Assembly (NCBI GenBank): GCA_020444265.1
Contig: JAHLLH010000004.1
Span: 286,265-350,264 of the forward strand
Reading direction: 5' to 3'
DNA from: a bacterium
GTDB taxonomy: Bacteria > Electryoneota > Electryoneia > Electryoneales > Electryoneaceae
DNA length: 64,000 nt
The notes under the pieces are model-generated. The model saw nothing but the letters and a program-made list of their open reading frames with translations, was not told the origin of the DNA and did no database searches. A program made the position numbers and the translations under genes. Positions 34,624-43,192 of the stretch are shown one piece after another (the stretch's first letter is position 1; the number at the start of each line of letters is the position of its first letter).

Positions 34624-37600
34624 ATGAACGCCCGCAGGCTTCTTCCTAGCCGTTCTCTCGCTGCCCTCCTGGCAGCTCTTTCACTCTCATTTGGACTCCC
34701 CCTTCACGCGCAGGATGCTGGCACGCATGGTTACATGCGTTACCCGGATCTTCACGGGTCGAAGGTGGTCTTTACCTCATCCAATGATCTTTTCCTTGCC
34801 GATGTGTCCGGGGGGATGGCCACACGCTTGACCTCGCATGAGGGGCAGGAACGGATGCCGAAATTCAGCCCCGATGGCAACTGGATTGCCTTCACAGGGG
34901 AGTATTACGGTAATTCGGATGTTTTTGTCATCCCTGCGACCGGTGGCGAACCACGCCAACTGACCTTCCATGGTACCGCCGACATGGTGATCGGCTGGGA
35001 TAAGCAGGGTCGCGTTCTTTTCAATAGCGACCGTCTCCCGCCCTATCGCGCCCGTGAACTGTATGCTGTCTCCCCGGATGGTGGTTTCCCGGAAAAACTT
35101 CCCTATTTCCGTGGCGCGTGGCTGGCCGAAGAACCGAATGGTCCACGTGTCGCCCTGATCCACAACTACATGCCTTTCCATGTCTGGAACCAGTACAAGG
35201 GCGGACAGGCCGAAAAAATATGGGTCGGTGATCCAACGGTTCCCGAATTCGAGCTCGTAAGCCATTACAAGGGCAATGAGTCCTTCCCGATGTGGGCAGA
35301 GAACGGTCGTCTCTATTTCGTGATGGACAGCACAGGACGTGAAAACATCTGGTCGATGATGCCCGATGGGTCTAGTCTGGTTCAGGAAACAATGCTCGAT
35401 GGCGATGATACACGATGGCCCAGCCTCGATGGAGACCGAATTATCTTCCAGAAAGGCCTCGGCCTCAGCCTCTTCTCACTGAGTGACGGCAGCATCACAG
35501 ACCTGGATATCACCGTCCCCAGCGATCTCTACCGCAAGATGATCCGTTATGTGGATGCTGGTGACTTCATTACCGATTGGAAAGTCAACGAAGATGGCAG
35601 CCGTATCGTCGCCGCTGCTCGTGGCGAAATCTTCACCCTCCCTGTCAAAGGGGAAGGGTTGATCCGTCAATGGACCTTCAGCAGCGGCAGCCGTGAGCAG
35701 GATGTCGCTTTCCTCCCCGATGGGGAAGGGAGCATTCTCGCCATCTCCGATGACAGTGGAGAGGAACGATTTGTCCGTTTGAACGATCCCAATGGTGAGC
35801 TGGCTGAAATCGAATCGGCACCGCTGGACGACTGGAAGTATGATTTTCGAATCTCACCCGATGGTAGCAAACTAGCCTATTGCAGCGGCACGATGGACCT
35901 CTGGCTTGTTGAGATCGAGAGTGGGAAACGGTCCAAAATCGACAGGGGTGGTTGGGAGATCCATGACTATCGCTGGTCGCCGGATAGCCGTTACATCGCT
36001 TATTCCAATTCCCAAGATGACCGCTCGTTCCTCTATATCTACGATACCGAGGAAGGGGAACGTCACCTGGTCAGCAACAAACAGTTCGCGACATACAGCC
36101 CTGCCTGGGACCCGGAAGGACGATTCCTCTATTGTGTCAGCGACCGCAACTTCAACGCGTACCAGCACCAGGGACGTGGACAGTTCTTCTTTGGTCACAC
36201 CGCAACCCTGATGCTAATCCGTCTCCGCAATGATGTCGCCGATCCCTTCATCGCCCATGGCGATGTTTACAGCTCCGGCATCCCCGAAGCGAGCTGGTTG
36301 GAAAGTGGGGAGGAGAAGGATGATGGGGATGATGACGAGGAAGAAGAAGGTGTCCAGCCGCTGAACATCGAGTTCGAGGGAATCCTGGCACGGACCAGCC
36401 CGATCCCTGAAAAAGCGGGCAATTATAACAACATCGAAGCAGTCGGCGACAAGTTCTATTTTGTCGAGTATCCGGTCCGTGCGATGAGTGGGCAGGATGG
36501 GCACACAAGTGCTTCCACCTCAATCCGTCTCTACGATCTCGCGAAACGCGAAAGCGAAGAGGTGCTCAGCGGAACCGGTAGCTACGAGCTTTCGGGGGAT
36601 CGTTCTACCATCATCGTCCGAAAAAACGGCTCTTGGTATTACGGCGATGCTGGGTCGAGCTCCCTGTCTACCGGCGGGGACAACATGGTCTCGACCGATG
36701 GCTGGAGTATTGAGGTTAACCCCGGCGAAGAGTGGAAGCAGATCCTGCGTGAAAACTGGCGTCAACAGCGCGAGTTCTTCTATGCCGGCAACATGCACGG
36801 TGTCGATTGGGAGAACGTCTACGAGCGTTGGGCACCGCGGATCGACCGGATGACCACGCGTGACGATCTCCTCGATGTACTGCGCGAGGTACAGGCGGAG
36901 TTGCATGCGGGGCACGCCTATGTCTGGGGCGGAGAAGTGCCCGAACCAGACGAGGCTCCTGTTGGCTACCTTGGCATCGACGTCGAACCTGACCAGCAGA
37001 GCGGCTACTACCGCATCAGCAAGGTGATAGCGTCCGAACCGGGGACGGAGAATGGCGCATCGCCCCTCTACTACGCCGATCCCAGCGCTGGTGCAGGAAC
37101 CTACCTCCTGGCGGTCGATGGACGCCCTGCCGATGCATCCCAGAACCTCTTTCGTCTGCTGCAAAACAAGGCGGGCAAAGAAGTGGCGCTGACCCTCAAC
37201 GAGAAACCCTCGATGAAGGGTGCGCGCGAGGTGATCCTCGTGACCATGCGCAGTGAACGTGACCTGCGATACTACGACTGGACGCACCAGGTGTTGGAGT
37301 ATGTCTCGGAGAAGTCCGATGACAAGCTGGGCTATTTCCACCTGCGTGACATGAGCAGCAATGGGATGAAGGATTTCGGCCGCAACTACTACCCCCAGCG
37401 TCTGAAACCAGGAATGATTGTCGACGATCGTTACAATGGCGGCGGGAATATCTCCGAACTGCTGATGAAAGAGATGACCAGCCCCATCTTTGCCTTGCAA
37501 GCCACTCGTTACGGTGCACCTAACACCAAACCACCGAGCTCCTATTATGGTCACCTCGCTGTGTTGATCAACGAGGCGACTGCATCCGATGGCGAATCGA

Positions 37601-37923
37601 TGGCCTATGCGACCCGTACCCTCGGCTTCGGCGAGTTGATCGGGGAGCGGACCTGGGGCGGTTGGGTCTGGATCTGGCCGAGACGGTCCAATGTGGATGG
37701 CGGCGGTCTGTCGGTACCGGAATTTGGAGGCTGGGGCATCAACGGCGATTGGATCATCGAGGGTGATGGTGTCAGCCCTGAGGTAGAAGTGATCAATGAT
37801 CCTGCCAGCGAGATGCAAGGCATCGACCCACAGCTCGACTATGCGATCGAGTCCTTGATGCAGATAGTCGCCGATGACCCACGAGTCCTGCCTGGACGAC
37901 CTGAGGAAGGGCCGGTGAGGTAA
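34624..37923 (+). CDS. Tricorn-type S41 family peptidase (propeller-PDZ-protease), exported
   Basis: This large protease (1099 residues) has a Sec signal (LAALLAALSLSFGLPLHAQ). Tricorn-like beta-propellers occupy about 40-640, with repeated PD40 blocks (PKFSPDGNWIAF, YRWSPDSRYIAY, ISPDGSKLAYC). A very acidic stretch (EEKDDGDDDEEEE) near 610 leads to a C1-type helical domain (EEWKQILRENWRQQREFFY), then LHAGHAYVWGG carrying the likely catalytic His. A PDZ domain follows (PVGYLGIDVEPD), then the S41 core with the probable nucleophile Ser in EATASDGESMAY. It should degrade peptides outside the cytoplasm. The ATG at 34624 follows GGAGG; upstream frame extension is non-coding. It is a single-gene unit. 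Confidence 0.93.
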   Translation: MNARRLLPSRSLAALLAALSLSFGLPLHAQDAGTHGYMRYPDLHGSKVVFTSSNDLFLADVSGGMATRLTSHEGQERMPKFSPDGNWIAFTGEYYGNSDVFVIPATGGEPRQLTFHGTADMVIGWDKQGRVLFNSDRLPPYRARELYAVSPDGGFPEKLPYFRGAWLAEEPNGPRVALIHNYMPFHVWNQYKGGQAEKIWVGDPTVPEFELVSHYKGNESFPMWAENGRLYFVMDSTGRENIWSMMPDGSSLVQETMLDGDDTRWPSLDGDRIIFQKGLGLSLFSLSDGSITDLDITVPSDLYRKMIRYVDAGDFITDWKVNEDGSRIVAAARGEIFTLPVKGEGLIRQWTFSSGSREQDVAFLPDGEGSILAISDDSGEERFVRLNDPNGELAEIESAPLDDWKYDFRISPDGSKLAYCSGTMDLWLVEIESGKRSKIDRGGWEIHDYRWSPDSRYIAYSNSQDDRSFLYIYDTEEGERHLVSNKQFATYSPAWDPEGRFLYCVSDRNFNAYQHQGRGQFFFGHTATLMLIRLRNDVADPFIAHGDVYSSGIPEASWLESGEEKDDGDDDEEEEGVQPLNIEFEGILARTSPIPEKAGNYNNIEAVGDKFYFVEYPVRAMSGQDGHTSASTSIRLYDLAKRESEEVLSGTGSYELSGDRSTIIVRKNGSWYYGDAGSSSLSTGGDNMVSTDGWSIEVNPGEEWKQILRENWRQQREFFYAGNMHGVDWENVYERWAPRIDRMTTRDDLLDVLREVQAELHAGHAYVWGGEVPEPDEAPVGYLGIDVEPDQQSGYYRISKVIASEPGTENGASPLYYADPSAGAGTYLLAVDGRPADASQNLFRLLQNKAGKEVALTLNEKPSMKGAREVILVTMRSERDLRYYDWTHQVLEYVSEKSDDKLGYFHLRDMSSNGMKDFGRNYYPQRLKPGMIVDDRYNGGGNISELLMKEMTSPIFALQATRYGAPNTKPPSSYYGHLAVLINEATASDGESMAYATRTLGFGELIGERTWGGWVWIWPRRSNVDGGGLSVPEFGGWGINGDWIIEGDGVSPEVEVINDPASEMQGIDPQLDYAIESLMQIVADDPRVLPGRPEEGPVR

Positions 37924-38030
37924 GGTGAGATGACCGTTTCCCCGCTGGGTCCGCCGATACGACTGATCACGTGAGGAAATTTCACGCAGCGTTGTTGTTG
38001 AGATACCTGGGGGTAGCTGTCACGTTTTTT

Positions 38031-38260
38031 CCCCAAGGTGACTGGTACACAGCAGGTTGAAGAGGCTGTGTGCGGTCCTTAGGTAGAAATCTGACTTAAA
38101 CGCGAAACATCTGAATGCTCCGAGTGTACCTGTCACCGCTATCCTGTGAGGGAGCGGTGACAGGTACACTCGTTTCTGGGTGTGTGGTACATCGCCGGGA
38201 TGCGGGGGAGGGGAGCTGTAGTAGAACACAATCACACCATGTGTACCAGTCACCTTCGGG
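38031..38260. repeat. Nested palindromic repeat cluster (four copies of GGTGAC[A/T]GGTACAC)
   Basis: This cluster lies in the 464-base gap between the tricorn-type protease and the marR start. An outer pair of 21-base arms (38031-38051 and 38240-38260) is complementary with one mismatch. Inside it is a perfect hairpin with 20-base arms (38121-38140 and 38153-38172) and a 12-base loop. All four arms end in the same core, GGTGAC(T/A)GGTACAC, in alternating orientation. This is REP/REPIN-style architecture and of a different family from the REPs around the RAYT gene. The rest of the gap shows no gene. Confidence 0.75.
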
Positions 38261-38312
38261 ATGCAACAGTCACGACTGCGCTCACCACAGCAGAGAATCG
38301 TTCTTCATGCTC

Positions 38313-38341
38313 TTGCAATAATATATTCATATGAATATAAT
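38313..38341 (+). promoter_or_regulatory. Promoter with embedded MarR-type operator palindrome
   Basis: -35 TTGCAA (38313-38318), a 17-nt spacer and -10 TATAAT (38336-38341, exact consensus) precede marR. The perfect 18-bp palindrome TATATTCATATGAATATA (38322-38339) fills the spacer and overlaps the -10, so a bound MarR dimer would block transcription of marR and the MATE gene. The operator also contains an in-frame ATG at 38331, which is too far upstream to be the real start. Confidence 0.78.
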
Positions 38342-38387
38342 TCAGCCGAACAAAGTGCATGTGAATAGAAAGCAGGATGGGGTACTA

Positions 38388-38888
38388 ATGGGAGAAAGCA
38401 TTCGACGAACCAGGATTGGGTTCTGGGCGTTTCGTGTCGCAGCGGATTATCGTCACGCGCTCGAGAAACATTCGAGAACCCTTGATCTCGGTGCACAGGA
38501 TGTCTATGTGATGGTCACCCTGATGCGCTTGGGACCGAGTTCACTCGTTGAACTGGCGCGAGAGCTGGAAACTCCGCACCCCTCTATCGTGCGCCAGGTG
38601 GATGCGCTTGAGAGCCGCGGGTATGCGCAACGGTCTCCCCATCCGGAGGATCGCCGGATAAAGGTCGTATCCCTGACCGCGCAAGGGATGAAGCTGATGC
38701 CGAAGGTGAAAGAGTGGTTCGATGCCATACATCAGCAGGCCACGGCTGGGATGAGTTCTGAAGAGGTTGATCAGTTGCAGCGCGCGCTGCAAACGGCCCA
38801 TCACAACCTCTGTCCCTCCCATCGACCCAGCAGATCATCTTTCGCAGAAGAGGCAGTAGAAACGTCTCAAAAAGAAAGCAACGATTGA
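38388..38888 (+). CDS. MarR family transcriptional regulator
   Basis: The 166-residue winged-helix regulator has the recognition helix near HPSIVRQVDALESRGYAQR and the wing with the MarR signature HPEDRRIKVVSLTAQG. An upstream ATG at 38331 lies inside the -10/operator, so the ATG at 38388 is preferred. The TGA stop overlaps the MATE start by one base (TGATG), so repressor and exporter are coupled. The usual logic of such pairs is that binding of a toxic ligand releases MarR and induces its own exporter. The ligand is unknown. Confidence 0.92.
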   Translation: MGESIRRTRIGFWAFRVAADYRHALEKHSRTLDLGAQDVYVMVTLMRLGPSSLVELARELETPHPSIVRQVDALESRGYAQRSPHPEDRRIKVVSLTAQGMKLMPKVKEWFDAIHQQATAGMSSEEVDQLQRALQTAHHNLCPSHRPSRSSFAEEAVETSQKESND

Positions 38889-40291
38889 TGAATACGAGTG
38901 GCAACAATCAAACGGGTGGTAGCCGACGCGCAGCGCTCACCGAGGGCAGTATCCCGCGTAATCTCTGGAACCTCGCGGGGCCGATGGTGATCGGCATCGT
39001 GGCGGTGATGGTCTTCAACCTCGTGGATACCCTCTATGTCGCCCGTCTCGGCACCCTCGAGCTGGCGGCGATCAGCTTCACTTTCCCGGTGGTGAATATG
39101 ATCGGCGGGCTGGTCATGGGGCTGGGTGTCGGAGTGACCGCTGTCCTCAGCCAGGCGATTGGGGGTGGGGAACAGGAGCGTGTCCGTAAGCTGACACGCG
39201 ATGCCCTCATCCTGTCGGTCAGCCTGGTCATTGGGACCAGTGTGATCGGTATTCTCACGATCGACCCACTTTTTAAAGCCATCGGGGTGCCCCCCGATAT
39301 CATGCCGCTGGTCCGTGAATACATGATCCCCTGGTACATCGGGATGCCTTTCCTGGTCATCCCGATGGTCGGCAATTCGGCGATTCGTGCTACAGGCGAC
39401 ACACGTACCCCGGCGATGATCATGGTCGTCTCGGCGGTGTTGAACATCATCCTCGACCCGTTGCTCATCTTTGGTCCCTGGGTCTTCCCCGAATGGGGTC
39501 TGGCGGGGGCGGCGATTGCGACGGTGATTTCACGCTCGATCACACTTCTCCTGTCCCTCTACGTACTGATCTACAGGGAAAAGATGATCGACACTCACCT
39601 GCCGAAAATGAGGGAGATGGTCGGAAACTGGGCTTCGGTGATGTCTATCGGTCTGCCCGCATCCCTCACCCAGATCCTCATTCCGATCAGCTATGCGGTG
39701 CTGACGAGAATCATGGCGGGTTTTGGCGCAACCGCCGTTGCGGCATTTGGTGCTGGCGGACGGTTGCTCATGTTTGCGATGATAGTTCCGATGGCCCTGG
39801 GTACTGCAATGACCCCCTTCAGTGGGCAGAATTGGGGAGCGGGACGAGGAGAACGTGTGCTGGAAGGTGTCCGCACGAGCACACGGTTTGTCGTGTTGTA
39901 TGGTAGCGCCATCTACCTCGTGCTCGCTCTGTTGGCAAGGCCTGTTGCCAGCCTCTTTACACCTGACATTGAGGTGGTTGAGGTGATGAGCCTGATGATC
40001 CGGATCAACATGATCGAGATTATCTTCACCGGTATTGTAATGATAGCAGGGCAGACATTTAATGGTCTCAAACGGCCTCTGAACGCCACCCTGCTGATTG
40101 CTATCCGCTTTGGTGTGTTTGTCATTCCGATGGCCTGGCTCGGATCGCATTTCTTCGGGCTGAATGGTTTCTTCGCCGGGTCGGCAATCGGCTCGGTTCT
40201 GACCGGGATCATTGCGTGGATATGGATACGTCGTCTTGATCCAAGCAAGGCGCCGCGTCCCCAGCAGGCCCCCATCGCCGCAAGCGCGTAA
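38888..40291 (+). CDS. MATE family efflux transporter
   Basis: This is a 467-residue multidrug and toxin extrusion protein with twelve predicted membrane helices. It has the MATE hallmarks: IPRNLWNLAGPMVIG, NLVDTLYVARLGTLELAAIS, MGLGVGVTAVLSQAIGGG, then GNSAIRATGDTRTPA and GFGATAVAAFGAGGR in the second half. It exports cationic or other drugs in exchange for Na+ or H+. It is coupled to the marR gene upstream by a one-base overlap and shares the operator-controlled promoter. It ends in a stem-loop region before the convergent ABC permease operon. Confidence 0.95.
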   Translation: MNTSGNNQTGGSRRAALTEGSIPRNLWNLAGPMVIGIVAVMVFNLVDTLYVARLGTLELAAISFTFPVVNMIGGLVMGLGVGVTAVLSQAIGGGEQERVRKLTRDALILSVSLVIGTSVIGILTIDPLFKAIGVPPDIMPLVREYMIPWYIGMPFLVIPMVGNSAIRATGDTRTPAMIMVVSAVLNIILDPLLIFGPWVFPEWGLAGAAIATVISRSITLLLSLYVLIYREKMIDTHLPKMREMVGNWASVMSIGLPASLTQILIPISYAVLTRIMAGFGATAVAAFGAGGRLLMFAMIVPMALGTAMTPFSGQNWGAGRGERVLEGVRTSTRFVVLYGSAIYLVLALLARPVASLFTPDIEVVEVMSLMIRINMIEIIFTGIVMIAGQTFNGLKRPLNATLLIAIRFGVFVIPMAWLGSHFFGLNGFFAGSAIGSVLTGIIAWIWIRRLDPSKAPRPQQAPIAASA

Positions 40292-40356
40292 TGAGTGGGA
40301 TTGTCGGGGACTTCCCTCCCGGGCTTCATTGCCAAACTTTTCCCCTTGTACCCCGA

Positions 40357-40384
40357 ACGGCCTGGATGTATCCATCCGGGCCGT
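40357..40384. terminator. Possible terminator hairpin between MATE and ABC permease genes
   Basis: ACGGCCTGGAT (40357-40367) pairs with ATCCGGGCCGT (40374-40384), 11 bp with one G-T pair and a 6-base loop. The genes on both sides converge on it. No clear T-run follows, so the call is tentative. Confidence 0.42.
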
Positions 40385-40408
40385 GCTCATGCAGGGTTCT
40401 ACCTCCAG

Positions 40409-41086
40409 TTACGTGCGGGACGATGGTGTGAGAATCAGACGTGCCTGCATTCGTGCAAGAAAGACCAGGAGAGCGAGGACAACAATCGGCAGCCAGGGTT
40501 GGGAGACCAGTTGTATCCAGTCCAAACCGAGGTACCGAATGAAGTTCAGCGAAAGGATGAAGGCAAAGATCCCGACGAAAACGAAGACCTGGGCGATGCT
40601 CGTGGACCTAGTCCGAATCGAGGATTGGATGAGGATGGCCAGCAATACACCTAACGATATCAGGCTGGCAATTCCTGGCCCGTAAAGCAGCGGAATCTCC
40701 GGGTTGATCAGGTGCATGGCGGTCACCGTCACAAGGGTAATCAACAGGCTCGGCAGCAGCTCGATCAGGGTGAGACGGAAGAGGGCTTGATACTGGGTCG
40801 CTTCGTTCACAGGTAGAACGCCGAACAGATTGCCACGCTTCTCGATAGAAAAGGCCTCTTGTTGCATATAGAGCAGGAAGAACCCCGGCATACCGCCGAA
40901 CATCACCAGCATAACCGTAATGGGGATGAGATCATCCAACTCAATTCCCCCTTCTGTGAATGCAACGGTCACAATCATGAAGAGCGGGAAGAGAAAAGCG
41001 ATCAGGAGGATGGCAATTCTCGAGACCTGGTAACGCAGTTCACTGCGGATGATCGCCCCAACCGGGTTTGGAAGCGTTGAGTCCAT
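40409..41086 (-). CDS. ABC-2-type permease subunit (paralogue 4 of 4)
   Basis: This is a 225-residue integral membrane protein with about six helices (IAILLIAFLFPLFMIVTVAF, ITVMLVMFGGMPGFFLLYM, IVVLALLVFLARM). Its N-terminus (AIIRSELRYQVSRIA) has the same SEL/TEL-R-Y pattern as the other three permeases of the operon. The ATG at 41086 overlaps the stop of the preceding permease gene by one base; a longer open frame upstream is antisense-like noise. It is the last gene of the GntR-ATPase-permease unit. Substrate unknown. Confidence 0.8.
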   Translation of the reverse strand: MDSTLPNPVGAIIRSELRYQVSRIAILLIAFLFPLFMIVTVAFTEGGIELDDLIPITVMLVMFGGMPGFFLLYMQQEAFSIEKRGNLFGVLPVNEATQYQALFRLTLIELLPSLLITLVTVTAMHLINPEIPLLYGPGIASLISLGVLLAILIQSSIRTRSTSIAQVFVFVGIFAFILSLNFIRYLGLDWIQLVSQPWLPIVVLALLVFLARMQARLILTPSSRT

Positions 41087-41751
41087 CAGGAGGTCCTTCC
41101 AGACAGGTATTCCAGCCCACGATATTCGCCCGCGAAAATCCAGGTGCCGATCAGCGCAATCAAGGCGGTGGCAACAGATACAGCAGGGTGAGCAACCAGT
41201 GGCGCCTCTGTCGAGCAAAGATGATCCGCGAACAACAGTAACGGGAAGACCAGCAGCAGCATCCCGATCAGAAGGGTAGCAGATCGTGCCCGCTGATGGA
41301 TCGGTGCAATCAGCGAGCTCGCGGATTGGATGATTGCGATGATGGCGCTGACAATCAGCAAACTGTTCAGCATGAAGAAACGAGGCAGCTCGAATCCGAC
41401 CTTTTTCACATAGAGGCTCAGGATTAGCACGGTCACCAGCACGGGGAGGTGGAAGAGGATAGCCATCCAGAAAATCACCTGTTGACGGGTGGACCGTTTG
41501 GTCGACAACGGTTGCAGCAGAAGCGGCCGCTTCTCCTTGCTCATCAGGTTGTGCCAGTTTTTATGCAGGGCAATGCTGCTGAAGGCGGCAAAGGCGAGGA
41601 TCAAGCCCCAATCGGATGCCAAAGCATCCAAGGTTGTCGGGCCATCAAACCCTTTGAACAATAACATCAACGCCGGAAAGGTGAAGATGACAGCTGTGGG
41701 CCAAAGCTTGGGAAAGCTGTATCGTAGCTCGGTTGTTAGAAGGGTCATCAT
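41086..41751 (-). CDS. ABC-2-type permease subunit (paralogue 3 of 4)
   Basis: The 221-residue polytopic membrane protein starts MMTLLTTELRYSFPKLWP and has six likely helices. A charged cytoplasmic segment (KNWHNLMSKEKRPLLLQPLS) after the second helix resembles the 'EKR...LPL' loop that also occurs in two sister subunits and could contact the ATPase (coupling region). It follows the previous permease with a one-base gap and overlaps the next one by one base. No exported substrate can be named. Confidence 0.8.
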   Translation of the reverse strand: MMTLLTTELRYSFPKLWPTAVIFTFPALMLLFKGFDGPTTLDALASDWGLILAFAAFSSIALHKNWHNLMSKEKRPLLLQPLSTKRSTRQQVIFWMAILFHLPVLVTVLILSLYVKKVGFELPRFFMLNSLLIVSAIIAIIQSASSLIAPIHQRARSATLLIGMLLLVFPLLLFADHLCSTEAPLVAHPAVSVATALIALIGTWIFAGEYRGLEYLSGRTS

Positions 41752-41752
41752 C

Positions 41753-42445
41753 TCAGCGAGCTCCGTAACGATGCTTCATCAGCACGACTCGGTGGTTGAG
41801 GCCTGAACGTGCGACTGCAAGCAGGATTACAACAAACAACAGGGTGATCCCCGAGAAGAGATAGAGCCAACCCATCGACGCGAAATAGTCAAACATGGGA
41901 TCTGTAGAGTCCGCATTCGGAATCACGTAAAAGCTCAGGAGCAAGGTGATCGGCACAAACATCGGAATGAAAAGCAGGACAAACAGAAAAGCCTGCCGTG
42001 TGTAATCCGCGAAGTGCTCGATGACGAGCGAATAGGCCATCCAGGTCAGGTCAAAGAGGAAAAAGACCAACAATCCCACCCAGGCGATCTCAACACCAAG
42101 ACGTGCGAACAACAGGCTGGTAAAAAGGATGGTGCCGCCATACAACAACATCTGGACCAAGGTGTACCCGAGACGCATCGTGCCGACATCCATTGGCTTG
42201 ATCGCAAGCGGCGCGATCAGCAGGCCACGCAGCTCCTCACGCAGGTAGCCGGTGCTGGCCCCGACCCCAATTGGGACCAATGCCATGAAGACATACATCA
42301 TGTAGACGCTGCGCAGTGCTTTCTGCGAAACATCCAGCAGGAGCATGCTTCCAGCGAGCATCGGCGGGGCGAGCAGGCAGAAAAGCAGCGCTCCCAGCAG
42401 GACGTTTTTCCTGTACATCAGCTCTGTAGTCAGCCAGGTCCACAC
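41753..42445 (-). CDS. ABC-2-type permease subunit (paralogue 2 of 4)
   Basis: This 230-residue membrane protein has the N-terminus MWTWLTTELMYRKNVLLGA, nearly the same opening as the next permease upstream (MWTWIKTEFRYHKG), so the two are close paralogues. It has six predicted helices; the loop after helix 2 (GYLREELRGLLIAPLAIKPM) is the likely ATPase contact. It is separated from the upstream permease by 51 bases and from the downstream one by a single base. Confidence 0.8.
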   Translation of the reverse strand: MWTWLTTELMYRKNVLLGALLFCLLAPPMLAGSMLLLDVSQKALRSVYMMYVFMALVPIGVGASTGYLREELRGLLIAPLAIKPMDVGTMRLGYTLVQMLLYGGTILFTSLLFARLGVEIAWVGLLVFFLFDLTWMAYSLVIEHFADYTRQAFLFVLLFIPMFVPITLLLSFYVIPNADSTDPMFDYFASMGWLYLFSGITLLFVVILLAVARSGLNHRVVLMKHRYGAR

Positions 42446-42496
42446 GAGTGTTGTTCCTCACGTTTCTGAGTATTGGTTGAACCACTACACGTTGCT

Positions 42497-43192
42497 TCAA
42501 CCGATGGATACGCCCTTATTTGCAACAAAGGGTCGAAGGGCCCATCGTGTCCCGGAAAGCCGGAGCAAGGCGGTGCATATGACCGCACCCAGTCCGAGAA
42601 GCACCAGGACAACAGGCCAGCTTGCCAGTTCGCTGAACAAGGGAGTGCTCGCCTTGAACGAATCAAACAAAAACAAGTTCAGATACCAGAAAAATGGAAT
42701 CATGATCGGAATAGACAAGCCCATCACTTTCAGGTATTCCTGGCTGACATCTGCAAAATGATCCACGATCAGCCAGTACAAGGCCGTGACAAGGAACATC
42801 GAAAGGAAGACCAGCAAACCGGGAAGTGAGATGGACACGCCCGCAAATCCAGCAAGCCATCCAAGGAGGAGCAGTGCAAGGCCGATATCCAGCGAAGGGA
42901 GCACGTTCATCAGAATACGACCACCCGCCAAACCGCGAAGGCTGACACCGTGTGCCAGGATCAATGCCCGGTTTTCAAAACGCAAGCTTTTGCGAATGCC
43001 ATACACTAGCCAGTTCCAGGATACAACCACCCCGATCACGAAATAGAGCATCACGCTTCGTTGGGCGTACGAGTTCGCTTCAAACAGCCTCAGGATCGGG
43101 ATCGATAGCAACGGGATCAGGATGCTCGCGATCGCGCCTCCCACCAGATGGCCCTTGTGGTAACGGAACTCGGTTTTAATCCATGTCCACAT
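42497..43192 (-). CDS. ABC-2-type permease subunit (paralogue 1 of 4)
   Basis: From the ATG at 43192, preceded by GGAGG, the product has 231 residues: MWTWIKTEFRYHKG followed by about six hydrophobic helices. The cytoplasmic loop IRKSLRFENRALILAHGVSL corresponds in place to the coupling loop of the sister subunits. The start overlaps the end of the ATPase gene by 17 bases, so it should be translated together with it. It is the first of four related permeases fed by one ATPase. Confidence 0.82.
   Translation of the reverse strand: MWTWIKTEFRYHKGHLVGGAIASILIPLLSIPILRLFEANSYAQRSVMLYFVIGVVVSWNWLVYGIRKSLRFENRALILAHGVSLRGLAGGRILMNVLPSLDIGLALLLLGWLAGFAGVSISLPGLLVFLSMFLVTALYWLIVDHFADVSQEYLKVMGLSIPIMIPFFWYLNLFLFDSFKASTPLFSELASWPVVLVLLGLGAVICTALLRLSGTRWALRPFVANKGVSIG

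Noticed and set aside
36520..37818. Long minus-strand frame opposite the tricorn-like protease
   Set aside because: No family-like motifs, no ribosome site, and wholly inside a well-supported protein gene.
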